A stretch of DNA of 12,289 nt. Source: Nitrososphaerales archaeon TH5895. Its GTDB lineage: Archaea > Thermoproteota > Nitrososphaeria > Nitrososphaerales > Nitrososphaeraceae. A program made the translations under genes and the position numbers. Below, piece by piece: positions 1-5,836 of this stretch; within the stretch, counting starts at the first letter, position 1, and every line of letters starts with the position of its first letter. The notes beneath the pieces were generated by a model that had not been told where the DNA came from, did not search any database, and was given only the letters and a program-made list of their open reading frames with translations. The stretch is taken from contig JAATVS010000423.1 in the NCBI GenBank assembly GCA_014523695.1, positions 1 through 12,289 of the forward strand, written 5' to 3'.

Positions 1-69
1 ATTTTAAATTCATTAACACTGACCCCTTCTTAACCAAAGTTAGTTAGGCCTCTGTCGTTAGTCATTTGT

Positions 70-705
70 CTAATGACCATTCCCCTGCTCCTTGAGATTC
101 TTAAGATGTTCACGCAACTTTGCTACTTCGGGGTTGGAGTCGGAGTCTGGGTACAGAGGTACTGAATTTTGTGCATTACGGGGTAATGGGATGTTTTTAT
201 CTTCATTATATACACCGTCGATTGGGCTATCCTGGGCATCTGTATTATTCTCATCCTTGTCATCTATATCCTGAGATTCTTCCATACTTTGGGTATCATC
301 TGTATGAATATCCTCATCTTTTTGGGTAGGTGTTTCTGTCTGCTCTTGCTGCTCTGAACCATCATTTTGACCTTGTTCTCTGTACAGCGTAGAATTCAGT
401 ACCTCAGTACCCGAACTAGAGGGTAAAGGCTCATCTAAGATTTCATTCTTATCTATCGCCTTTTATCCCTCCCCTACACTCACTATGATAGCTTTATCAA
501 AGGTCATGCTCTTAGCCTGAACCTCCTTAGTGTGTATCTTACCATTATCCCCTCTAAACGGATTCTTACAGATATTCAGAATGCTTCTATGAGTTATCTT
601 TCCATATTCAGCCGAATAAAACGCCTGCTCATTAGAGTTTATGGGGGCTCTGCCATCTGTTAACTTCCTGACTTTATCATAAATCAGGTCATAGGCAACT
701 TGCAT
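70..705 (-). pseudogene. Acidic-tailed protein of unknown function, split by an in-frame TAA
   Basis: The frame opens at an ATG at 703-705, preceded by an AGGGAG that could act as a ribosome binding site. It runs 80 codons to a TAA at 463-465. The same frame then stays open for 131 more codons to the stop at 70-72. The stretch between the TAA and the next ATG (283-285) contains no ATG, GTG or TTG, yet its Glu/Asp/Gln/Thr-rich composition runs smoothly into the acidic segment after that ATG. I read this as one gene of about 210 codons: an ordered N-terminal part with an acidic, probably disordered C-terminal tail, broken by a nonsense mutation. Alternatives are a short 80-residue gene plus an independent 71-residue gene, or a sequence error. 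Upstream of the ATG the frame is open to 838 and reads protein-like to about 775, so the N-terminus may also be missing. I recognise no family. Confidence 0.5.
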
Positions 706-773
706 TGTCTCCCTTGTCTTTCCAGTACTGACGTCAATAGTGTCTGAGTTGCGTATTAATATCTCATTAGAAT

Positions 774-1514
774 TTGGTTCACGATGAAAAGCCCAAAAAT
801 GCCCTTTCGCGGAGACGGGAATGTTATGAAGCCCACGTTAAAGTCAGGAGTTTCGCTAAAGATTTGTTAACTTGGCAGACTAAGAGGGAAGAGATAGAGA
901 GAATGAATGCGGGGGGAAGAAAAGGCGAGGATAAGGACGATGATGAAATGAAGAAACGGAAGAGGAACGAGAAATATGAGAGACAGAAGAAGAAGCTGTA
1001 CCCCACCCAACGGAGCCTTGAAAGTAGAAAAGTAGAACTTCTAGACGAACTCATCTTCCCCTCAATGGCTAATCTCACTGTACTTCTTGAGGCCATTGCA
1101 AAAGGCCCTTTTGCAAGCAAAATGTTTGAAGATGATCTCAAAGGATTGTTTTTCTCGGAACATCTAATCAAGGAAGCGTATAAGATTGAGGAGGGGGATA
1201 AGAAGGGGAAAGTACACCCAGTCGAGTTAGCACCTCCGGTGCTCGCAAGATTCATCGAAGCAGTTTGTGCGACTATGCCGTTACCTGATCCAAGATTGGT
1301 TGTTCTCGACATTATGCAGCATTCAGTGTTTAATTGGATACAAGAGCCAGCAGGCATCAAATTCCATGCCAAATTTGATGACCTCACCTTTGCGATCAAT
1401 AAGATGGTACCCGACATCGGAAGTGCACGTAGTTGGACAACGTTGCTTTCTTTGGAAGGATATAAACAATTGAAGTCAGATTTTCACGTAGACCATCGAC
1501 CCGCTTTATTCTAG
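774..1514 (+). CDS. Hypothetical protein with a lysine/glutamate-rich segment
   Basis: This frame encodes 246 residues from a TTG; a TAG lies in frame at 768-770, so no earlier start exists. Residues about 37-75 are extremely charged (Lys, Arg, Glu, Asp) and look like a long exposed helix or linker. From about residue 85 to the end the sequence is globular, with alternating hydrophobic helices and a VFNWIQEP segment. There is no signal peptide or membrane segment, so it should be cytoplasmic. The reverse strand has a long open frame here, but its Ser/Leu/Phe-rich translation is typical of an antisense shadow. The gene diverges from the split gene at 70-705 and converges with a zinc-ribbon gene whose stop lies only 8 bases away. 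No function is recognised. The rare TTG just after a stop could mean the 5' end was lost. Confidence 0.65.
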   Translation: MVHDEKPKNALSRRRECYEAHVKVRSFAKDLLTWQTKREEIERMNAGGRKGEDKDDDEMKKRKRNEKYERQKKKLYPTQRSLESRKVELLDELIFPSMANLTVLLEAIAKGPFASKMFEDDLKGLFFSEHLIKEAYKIEEGDKKGKVHPVELAPPVLARFIEAVCATMPLPDPRLVVLDIMQHSVFNWIQEPAGIKFHAKFDDLTFAINKMVPDIGSARSWTTLLSLEGYKQLKSDFHVDHRPALF

Positions 1515-1522
1515 ACATGGGC

Positions 1523-1684
1523 TTATCCATTTCTTCTTGGCGATAGTCTTAATGGACAATTACAGCATGGACAGAAATACCCTTCATGTAATAGATAGAT
1601 TTCACACCTTCTACAGTATTTGACTCCTAAATCATAATTTCTAACGACAGAGCCTATTCTTGAGCATACACTACGACATGGCAT
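1523..1684 (-). CDS. Small zinc-ribbon protein, 53 aa
   Basis: This short gene starts at an ATG (1682-1684) only three bases after the TGA of the upstream gene and ends with TAA at 1523-1525, so the two are almost certainly co-transcribed. The 53 residues contain a CRRC knuckle at 24-27 and a CPCC knuckle at 38-41, with an extra Cys at 43 and two more near the N-terminus (3 and 7). Two CxxC pairs 10 residues apart are the pattern of a one-zinc ribbon. Very small proteins with a CRRC...CPCC core are, from my memory of the lineage, common in Nitrososphaeria, where they are uncharacterised and thought to bind nucleic acid or protein partners. The tail is basic (RLSPRRNG). The zinc fold is a strong inference; the partner is unknown. 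Confidence 0.75.
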   Translation of the reverse strand: MPCRSVCSRIGSVVRNYDLGVKYCRRCEIYLLHEGYFCPCCNCPLRLSPRRNG

Positions 1685-1687
1685 CTG

Positions 1688-1978
1688 TCATTTCTTTTCC
1701 TGGAGCAATCGGTCCATCTTTTCATTTACACTTTCCAGTAGCTTTTGATTTTGTTCAACTAACTTGATCAAATCTGCCATCATGGTGAATGCTGTAATTC
1801 CTCTTTGTACTGATTCTTCTGACGGCTTCTCAAATGGGTTAGTCTTATGAAGATGCTTAGTTCCATCTTCATTCAGATATTTTGTATGACCTTCTGCGTC
1901 CTTCCCATCCAAATAGACAGGAATCTCATATCCTACTTTTCTACATGCAAAACATGGATAGGTTTGCTTTGAGGCCAT
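1688..1978 (-). CDS. Small zinc-finger-like protein with C-terminal coiled coil
   Basis: The 96-residue product has CFAC at 9-12 and an Asn-Glu-Asp-Gly-Thr turn followed by KHLHK (His42, His44). That gives a plausible CxxC...HxH zinc site in which the second cysteine pair is replaced by histidines. A beta-rich stretch (EIPVYLDG) lies between them. Residues about 63-96 form an amphipathic helix with a heptad-like pattern of Leu, Val and Met, probably a coiled coil for dimerisation. It is cytoplasmic and heads a two-gene minus-strand unit with the 53-residue zinc ribbon. A weak TATA-like sequence (CTTTGATAA) lies 20-28 bases before the ATG. The ATG overlaps the start of the divergent gene. A role in nucleic-acid binding is inferred only from the fold. 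Confidence 0.75.
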   Translation of the reverse strand: MASKQTYPCFACRKVGYEIPVYLDGKDAEGHTKYLNEDGTKHLHKTNPFEKPSEESVQRGITAFTMMADLIKLVEQNQKLLESVNEKMDRLLQEKK

Positions 1979-2204
1979 GTCTAAGCATTGGACTCCTTAT
2001 CAAAGAACAGGTAAACCCATTAGACGTGGAATTACGAAAGAGCATATAGATAACAAGAAACCTGACTGGATAGAAGCTTTTAGAAATATGGTGGAAGGCA
2101 TTCCTATATTCTTTGAAGAAATGCGTAAATTCGATAATACAGAATTGAAGGAAAGAGCGACCAGGGCAGTAGAAGTACACGAGAGATTAAGTGAATCTGC
2201 ATAA
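1977..2204 (+). CDS. Small hypothetical helical protein
   Basis: The frame encodes 75 residues, with a basic N-terminal stretch (RTGKPIRRG) followed by two amphipathic helices (about 28-48 and 52-73). It has no cysteines, signal peptide or membrane segment. Its ATG (1977-1979) and the minus-strand ATG (1976-1978) share the palindrome CATG, so each gene's promoter would lie inside the other gene. The antisense frame in this region is hydrophobic and Cys/Phe-rich and looks like a shadow. A short hairpin followed by a T tract lies 20 bases past the stop. I recognise no family; coding status rests on the length, the composition and the terminator position. Confidence 0.5.
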   Translation: MSKHWTPYQRTGKPIRRGITKEHIDNKKPDWIEAFRNMVEGIPIFFEEMRKFDNTELKERATRAVEVHERLSESA

Positions 2205-2223
2205 ATCCTGAAAAGGGACCAAT

Positions 2224-2242
2224 GTAAGTGAACTTACTTTTT
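2224..2242 (+). terminator. Hairpin plus T5 tract
   Basis: GTAAG-TGAA-CTTAC, a perfect 5-bp stem with a 4-base loop, is followed directly by TTTTT. It lies 20 bases after the stop of the gene at 1977-2204. In archaea the T tract is the main termination signal, and the stem may be incidental. Confidence 0.5.
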
Positions 2243-2352
2243 ACTGCTTTCGAATATCATTCTCTATCAGTCCCTTTGACAATAAGGATCGTCATCTTTA
2301 TCTTCACATTATATTTATCGTATTTGTAAACTTGCTCTATTCATTATGTGGG

Positions 2353-3360
2353 TTATCTAATATAATTAGATTCTTCATACACATCATCATTATTATTAAT
2401 ATTGCTATTTCTTAAGAAATTCTGAACAGCTGGATGATCTGTTCTTACATAGACTATTATACCGTCAACAAGCTTAGAAACAATTGATAAGGTCTGTCTT
2501 ATTAAATGATCAGATGGTTTACTATCACCTGATTTAACTGGATAAACAATATACTTAAATGATTTTGGGACTTCGTCATTATTAAATATCTCTAAAACTG
2601 TTTTAATGTTATCTGCTAGCTTTGATATATTCTGATATAATGTACTGACTAATATTACGCCATTCGCATATTTATTATACTTATTCTTTAGTGTCTCAAA
2701 ACCTGAAGTTTCCAGATACATAACTGGATAGAATTGCACATCTTCTCGTTTGTGAGTTAGGGCGTCTTCTAATCCAGATAAGCTCATGACATACATATTA
2801 TTCAATACATAAAGACGCCTTTCACCATGAATAGCGTTAAAGTCATCGATAACAAATCCTGCAAACGATTCATGTCTGCTCTTAAGAATATTAAAATAAT
2901 TGATCCACCCATTCCAGTCATAGTTTGCGTGAAGGCCGCCTTCGCTAGGTGGAAGCAGAATAATAAATATCTTTAATTCTGTTTTGTCTGCTACATTCAA
3001 TAACCCTTCGGTTTTCATTGATTCAGTCTTATTCGTAAAATCTCTCATAACAAAGTAATATTCGTCAAAGCCTTGATGCAGAAGCAGATCTATAGCATTC
3101 ATTTGTTCGATATCTTGTAAATCATGTAAAGGGAATTGTAAAGGAACCCATGCTCCAATACTACTAATGGCTCTAGTTCTATTTCCATGTGTATCCACCG
3201 GTACACTTTTCTGATCTAAGATGACTGTTGCGGATAAATTGAGATCGCTTTGTGCATACGATGAATTAATGAAAGGAAACAACGGATTTGTCAACAAGAT
3301 AAGTATTAGCAACACGAACGCAGTTAATTTTATGCATTTATTATAGAACCTATTTATCAT
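2353..3360 (-). CDS. Secreted TIM-barrel-like protein, possible glycoside-hydrolase fold
   Basis: The 335-residue product begins with a clear signal peptide: Lys at 8 and 11, a hydrophobic core at about 13-30, and SSYAQS near 33-38 as the likely cleavage region. The mature part shows the strand-helix rhythm of an alpha/beta barrel. EYYFVMRDF (100-108), LKIFIILLPP (about 129-138) and FAGFVIDDFNAI (166-177) look like successive barrel strands. The acidic pair Asp172-Asp173 at the end of a strand resembles the position of a catalytic acid in glycoside hydrolases such as the chitinase-like groups. YPVMYLETSG, ANGVILVST, FKYIVYPV and DGIIVYVR continue the strands. The tail is Asn-rich. Several N-x-S/T sequons fit an exported archaeal glycoprotein. 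Activity is not shown by the sequence: a second catalytic acid cannot be assigned. The next genes downstream on this strand are unrelated. Confidence 0.75.
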   Translation of the reverse strand: MINRFYNKCIKLTAFVLLILILLTNPLFPFINSSYAQSDLNLSATVILDQKSVPVDTHGNRTRAISSIGAWVPLQFPLHDLQDIEQMNAIDLLLHQGFDEYYFVMRDFTNKTESMKTEGLLNVADKTELKIFIILLPPSEGGLHANYDWNGWINYFNILKSRHESFAGFVIDDFNAIHGERRLYVLNNMYVMSLSGLEDALTHKREDVQFYPVMYLETSGFETLKNKYNKYANGVILVSTLYQNISKLADNIKTVLEIFNNDEVPKSFKYIVYPVKSGDSKPSDHLIRQTLSIVSKLVDGIIVYVRTDHPAVQNFLRNSNINNNDDVYEESNYIR

Positions 3361-3410
3361 TGTGAGATTTTCATAAAGAATTTAATTATTCTTGGATTAC
3401 AAGATAGTGA

Positions 3411-3800
3411 TTATGGAGTTAACGTTAGGTTTAAGCATAGTGTTGTAGCACTTATAGTAGCCACTTCAAATCCTCTATTAACAAGGGCTGTTTCCCATCC
3501 CTCAAAATAACCAGTTTTGTTTGCTTCTTGGATTGGATGGTTAGAAATTATACTTGTATTAAACGGGGCATCCAATGAAGCAAATCCCAAAGAATAGCCA
3601 CCAGAGATAATACCATCACCATCACCACAAAATGCCTTGGCTGTATTGTTAGTTTCTGGAAGTACCTTTACAGTGTTTGTCTCAAGATAAGGAGCCTGGC
3701 CAAAAACTGATCTACTTTCAGTGTTTGAGACTGGAATTCCTAGTATAGAAATTATTGATATAGTTACTACAAGAAACAATGACAATGATCTTTGACCCAT
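3411..3800 (-). CDS. Secreted two-cysteine domain protein (GGY...GW...N type)
   Basis: The product has 129 residues. A signal peptide (hydrophobic 7-22) is followed by a mature domain with exactly two cysteines, Cys58 and Cys122, well placed for one disulfide. Between them lie IISGGY (about 64-69), GYFEGWETALVNRG (about 97-110) and a beta strand ATISATTLC. This order (Cys-Gly-x(n)-GGY, then GW with Asn-Arg, then a closing Cys) resembles a small secreted domain seen in actinobacterial and archaeal exported proteins of unknown function. Four N-glycosylation sequons (NNT, NTS, NKT, NLT) support surface exposure. It lies between two other exported-protein genes on the same strand but is separated by enough space to have its own promoter. 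Export is well supported; function is unknown. Confidence 0.75.
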   Translation of the reverse strand: MGQRSLSLFLVVTISIISILGIPVSNTESRSVFGQAPYLETNTVKVLPETNNTAKAFCGDGDGIISGGYSLGFASLDAPFNTSIISNHPIQEANKTGYFEGWETALVNRGFEVATISATTLCLNLTLTP

Positions 3801-3925
3801 TTAGTATTTTAACAAATAAAACATAAGAGAACGATATTAGTTTTTTGATGACGTGCTCGCAAATAATTAGTATTTTTATTGCATTAGAAGAAATTTTTGT
3901 TTGTCATTGGTAGAAATGTTTGATC

Positions 3926-4096
3926 CTAGCCATGGAAACAGCGTCCTTGACTTGCATTGAAACCACTACTGCCTGCAGAACATCCTCTTGCATCTGCTTC
4001 CTGTGGAAGAATAAACACGGCCTCGACGAGTACTACACCTATCAACCCCAGTGCCGCTACTATAGCAAAAATCATGATTGCGCCCTCAGTGTCCAT
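3926..4096 (-). CDS. Secreted two-cysteine micropeptide precursor, 56 aa
   Basis: The ATG at 4094-4096 is preferred over the TTG at 4106-4108, because a TATA box (TTTTTATAG) is centred 26 bases before it, as expected for a leaderless archaeal mRNA. Residues 7-30 form a hydrophobic signal sequence, followed by PQEADA. Cleavage after that Ala would release a peptide of about 20 residues starting RGCSAG, with Cys39 and Cys53 and one NAS glycosylation sequon. A single disulfide would close a 15-residue loop. If it is not cleaved it would be a one-helix membrane protein with a short outer tail. I have the impression that similar ADARGC...NASQGRCF precursors occur in Nitrososphaeria, but I cannot verify this. 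Signal, structure or antimicrobial peptide roles are all open. Confidence 0.7.
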   Translation of the reverse strand: MDTEGAIMIFAIVAALGLIGVVLVEAVFILPQEADARGCSAGSSGFNASQGRCFHG

Positions 4097-4117
4097 AGAT
4101 ATGCACAATTAATCAAT

Positions 4118-4126
4118 CTATAAAAA
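4118..4126 (-). promoter_or_regulatory. TATA box of the micropeptide gene
   Basis: The minus strand reads TTTTTATAG. Its centre is 26 bases before the ATG at 4096, so transcription should begin at or next to the start codon. This spacing decides the start used above. Confidence 0.65.
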
Positions 4127-4209
4127 CATTTTGGGGCCCCTAAAACAGAGTCATTTCCATTCCCTAGCTTTATCTTGATTCTTTTAACATTGGTGGTGGC
4201 GCTATTGCT

Positions 4210-4434
4210 TCAAGTTCTACGTGTGGTAAGAAAGACGTAATATAAGGTGCTCGTACTATCTTTAATTCCTTTTCTTCGTATTAAGAAAACTGTATGTTTT
4301 CCTTCGAATCCTTCTAAAATACCGTTTTCCATTGATTCTGGTGTTGTTACCGTTTTTTTGCGACGGTGATAGACTCGTTGGGGAACATGTTGGTTACTGT
4401 GTGAAAAAGTGGATACCATACGACTCATGTTCAT
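4210..4434 (-). CDS. Uncertain small basic protein
   Basis: The frame encodes 74 residues, rich in Arg, Lys, Ser and Thr, with a central segment GILEGFEGKHTVFLIRRKG that looks like a beta hairpin and an Arg-rich end. Two ATGs (4434 and 4428) could start it. It begins 9 bases after the stop of a startless fragment on the same strand, so the two may once have been one unit. No TATA box, domain or signal is evident. It could be a spurious frame in the intergenic space before the micropeptide gene. Confidence 0.3.
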   Translation of the reverse strand: MNMSRMVSTFSHSNQHVPQRVYHRRKKTVTTPESMENGILEGFEGKHTVFLIRRKGIKDSTSTLYYVFLTTRRT

Positions 4435-4443
4435 AGTGTGAAG

Positions 4444-4575
4444 TCATTTCTTAGACTCCAATTCAAACTCGAAGTATCGATCTCGTTCTGTTTCTTGCTC
4501 CCAAGGCATTCCCTGCCGTGATAGTATTTCGGAGTATACCTTTATAAGTATTTCTAGGGATATTTTTGGATACTC
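4444..4575 (-). pseudogene. Startless protein-like fragment ending ...MPWEQETERDRYFEFELESKK
   Basis: Between the TAA at 4576-4578 and the TGA at 4444-4446 the minus strand encodes 43 residues with strong protein character: EILIKVYSEILSRQG, then MPWEQETERDRYFEFELE. There is no ATG, GTG or TTG before the internal Met, from which only 21 residues could be made. Its upstream end runs into the TATA box of the plus-strand operon at 4575-4582. It is probably the 3' remnant of a gene cut off when the neighbouring operon was joined here. Alternatives are an unusual Ile start or an indel in the A5 run near 4563-4567. The wording seems familiar from Nitrososphaeria proteins, but I cannot name the family. 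Confidence 0.45.
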
Positions 4576-4582
4576 TTATATA
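4575..4582 (+). promoter_or_regulatory. TATA box for the operon beginning at 4610
   Basis: CTTATATA is centred about 31 bases before the ATG at 4610, predicting an mRNA with a leader of only a few bases. A second TATA-like stretch (TTTATAAG) lies at about 4542-4549 and may be secondary. Confidence 0.55.
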
Positions 4583-4609
4583 CATGGGAAGCTAAGGTTA
4601 TACATTAGT

Positions 4610-4777
4610 ATGAAGGCAAATGTAGTGTTGGCTGAGCCATTCAAGTTTATAGCAAAGATAACTACTATGGGGGAAAAGAAGATGATAATCTATGTCCCAC
4701 TAGATCATCATAAAGAAATCTTGAAAAGATGGGGTAAGAGTCGTCAGGTCAAAGTTACTTTAGAAGATGCAGTCTAA
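4610..4777 (+). CDS. Small AbrB/SpoVT-like protein, 55 aa
   Basis: This gene runs from an ATG 31 bases after a TATA box to a TAA three bases before the next ATG, so it is the first gene of an operon. The 55 residues include FIAKITTMGEKKMIIYVPL (12-31) and QVKVTLEDA (46-54). That is the strand-turn-strand-Pro pattern and closing strand of the swapped-hairpin AbrB-like fold: K-I-x-x-x-G-x-x-x-x-I-x-V-P, then K/R-V-x-V-T-L-E. Such proteins bind DNA as dimers and often act as transcription factors or antitoxins. No RNase or ParE-like toxin is visible next door, so a toxin-antitoxin role is not supported; autoregulation of the operon is a reasonable guess. The fold assignment rests on motif resemblance only. 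Confidence 0.65.
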   Translation: MKANVVLAEPFKFIAKITTMGEKKMIIYVPLDHHKEILKRWGKSRQVKVTLEDAV

Positions 4778-4780
4778 AAA

Positions 4781-5206
4781 ATGACTTCAGCAATAGGGAT
4801 GGAACCCAAGCGCTCCGAAGAATATTCAAAACTTCTTGAGGAACTAAAACAAGCATTTGTTAGCGCGGCTGATGTAGCCGTAAAGTTATACGAGCAGGGT
4901 AAGAAGGACGGCCTGTCAAACGAAGCAATCCGCAAAGACATAGAAACTACATTTGATGGAATAGTCAAGGAGCGGAGACTTATAGAAATACTACCAGCAG
5001 AGTTAAAGCGGTCATATACCAACGCGCTTACTTTCGATTCGACACTTAGAAAGGCAGACGTTGGCAGTAATAAATGGCAAAGTAAGAATAAAAGTAATAA
5101 GGTGTTAACTCCTCAGCAGTCGGTTGCGTTAATTGCCTCAATCATAATTATAATTATAGCATTTGGAGGCTTAGGCCTAGTCTACAATGTATTCGCAGCT
5201 CACTGA
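4781..5206 (+). CDS. C-terminally membrane-anchored helical protein
   Basis: The 141-residue product has an N-terminal helical region (about 12-80) with SKLLEELKQAFVSAADVAVKLYEQGKKDGLSNEAIRKDIE-type sequence broken by Gly-Leu-Ser turns, then a Lys/Ser/Asn-rich linker (90-108). A single hydrophobic segment follows at about 113-137, containing six Ile in a row and a GGLG motif, ending VFAAH. The layout is that of a tail-anchored protein with its helical domain in the cytoplasm. It follows the AbrB-like gene by three bases and is surely co-transcribed. The GKxxGLSNEAIRKDIE part looks like a small helix-turn-helix-like bundle. I recall related soluble domains with KERRLIEILPAELK-type endings from Nitrososphaeria but no assigned function. 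It might place a DNA- or protein-binding domain at the membrane. Confidence 0.75.
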   Translation: MTSAIGMEPKRSEEYSKLLEELKQAFVSAADVAVKLYEQGKKDGLSNEAIRKDIETTFDGIVKERRLIEILPAELKRSYTNALTFDSTLRKADVGSNKWQSKNKSNKVLTPQQSVALIASIIIIIIAFGGLGLVYNVFAAH

Positions 5207-5241
5207 GGATACAAATGTTTGAAATCGGACTGAAATAAGAA

Positions 5242-5472
5242 ATGAATACTGACGCGAATAAAGTTATAAGTGAATTATATGGCGTACTAATAGGCTTTCC
5301 AAGCGACGAAGAAGAACGCTTTCAGAAAATAATCTCAAACTGGAAAGACATCAAGATAGATAATACATTGCATGATTTACACTATTTAATACCATCACTT
5401 GTAAAGTTCGATGAGTATCTTAAAGCAGAACTAGAGAGAAGAAAAGGCAATGCAATACCGCCAACAGAATGA
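5242..5472 (+). CDS. Small helical hypothetical protein
   Basis: The 76-residue acidic product is predicted all-helical: ANKVISELYGVLIGF, EEERFQKIISNWKDI and LHYLIPSLVKFDEYLKAELERRK. It has a tail of Gly, Pro and Thr and no Cys, signal or membrane segment. The ATG lies 35 bases after the stop of the membrane-anchored protein, with no clear TATA box between, so it is probably the third gene of that operon. Function is unknown. A T-containing stretch (about 5519-5533) after the gene may end the transcript. Confidence 0.6.
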   Translation: MNTDANKVISELYGVLIGFPSDEEERFQKIISNWKDIKIDNTLHDLHYLIPSLVKFDEYLKAELERRKGNAIPPTE

Positions 5473-5531
5473 CTAACCCAACCTATGCTACACCTAATAG
5501 ATATTATAGATAGTCCCCCTATTTTGTATGT

Positions 5532-5648
5532 TTATTCATAACGATCTAGCACTACTTTGCCATTTTGAGGCGTGTATCTAAACATAGAATAGATGCTACC
5601 GTCCGGTATTCCAGCGCCCCCCGAGCTAAAAGTTATGGGGACCGCCAA
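5532..5648 (-). CDS. Possible 38-aa protein with TTG start
   Basis: From a TTG at 5646-5648 the minus strand encodes 38 residues ending at TAA (5532-5534). The sequence includes FSSGGAGIPDGSIYSMFRYTP and ends NGKVVLDRYE, a beta-hairpin-like arrangement with natural composition. A TAG lies in frame a few codons upstream, so no longer N-terminus exists in this frame. The bases GCTAAAAAG at 5666-5674, read on this strand, could be its TATA box, though the spacing (about 22) is short. It may be an intact mini-protein or the 3' remnant of a larger one. Function is unknown. Confidence 0.4.
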   Translation of the reverse strand: MAVPITFSSGGAGIPDGSIYSMFRYTPQNGKVVLDRYE

Positions 5649-5665
5649 CTTAAGTGACTACACTA

Positions 5666-5673
5666 CTTTTTAG
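5666..5673 (+). promoter_or_regulatory. TATA-like box between two divergent mini-genes
   Basis: CTTTTTAG is centred about 24 bases before the ATG at 5693. Its complement reads CTAAAAAG and lies about 22 bases before the divergent TTG at 5648. It supports the later ATG over the in-frame GTG at 5654 as the start of the plus-strand gene. Confidence 0.4.
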
Positions 5674-5692
5674 CACCTTATTAGTAGATTGG

Positions 5693-5836
5693 ATGATGCA
5701 GTTTTCATTAGCATGTTATTGTAAGAGACACAAGGAATGCCCTCCTGATAAACTTGCAATTACTGGTTGTGAATGTATTTGTCACCTTAGAAAGATAGTT
5801 AGACAGATAGGCCGTAGTAGTAGAGGCGGCAGCTAG
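5693..5836 (+). CDS. Small Cys/His-rich zinc-binding protein, 47 aa
   Basis: From the tandem ATGs at 5693 the 47 residues contain CYCKRHKEC near the N-terminus and GCECICH in the middle, giving ligands C-x-C...H...C and C-x-C-x-C-H, enough for one or two zinc ions. The tail is basic (HLRKIVRQIGRSSR). The frame is open back to a GTG at 5654, but that start would add a hydrophobic stretch and would place the TATA-like box inside the gene. Compact CxCxCH proteins like this are frequent in Nitrososphaeria and uncharacterised; nucleic-acid binding is a guess from the basic tail. Its TAG overlaps the stop of the minus-strand frame at 5833, so the two frames converge end to end. Confidence 0.55.
   Translation: MMQFSLACYCKRHKECPPDKLAITGCECICHLRKIVRQIGRSSRGGS

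Noticed and set aside
824..1417. A 197-codon open frame on the minus strand.
   Set aside because: It is antisense to the better plus-strand gene. Its translation is a Ser/Leu/Phe-rich string with a poly-Ser/Phe run opposite the Lys/Glu codons, typical of a shadow frame.
48..1655. CTCTGTCGTTAG at 50-61 and its reverse complement at about 1641-1652, suggesting ends of a 1.6-kb insertion element.
   Set aside because: A 12-bp inverted match is expected a few times by chance in a window of this size, there is no matching target duplication, no transposase lies between, and the right copy is inside the zinc-ribbon gene.
1941..2180. A 79-codon minus-strand frame overlapping two smaller genes.
   Set aside because: Its composition (Phe, Cys, Met, Ser) is that of an antisense shadow, and it overlaps the start of the convincing zinc-finger-like gene in another frame.
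2211..2278. AAAGGGAC near 2212 and GTCCCTTT near 2271 as a long stem.
   Set aside because: Eight pairs across a loop of about 50 bases with no support inside; the small hairpin plus T tract at 2224-2242 explains the region better.
4303..4313. TTCGAATCC, resembling a tRNA T-loop.
   Set aside because: No acceptor stem, anticodon arm or paired T-stem can be built around it on either strand.
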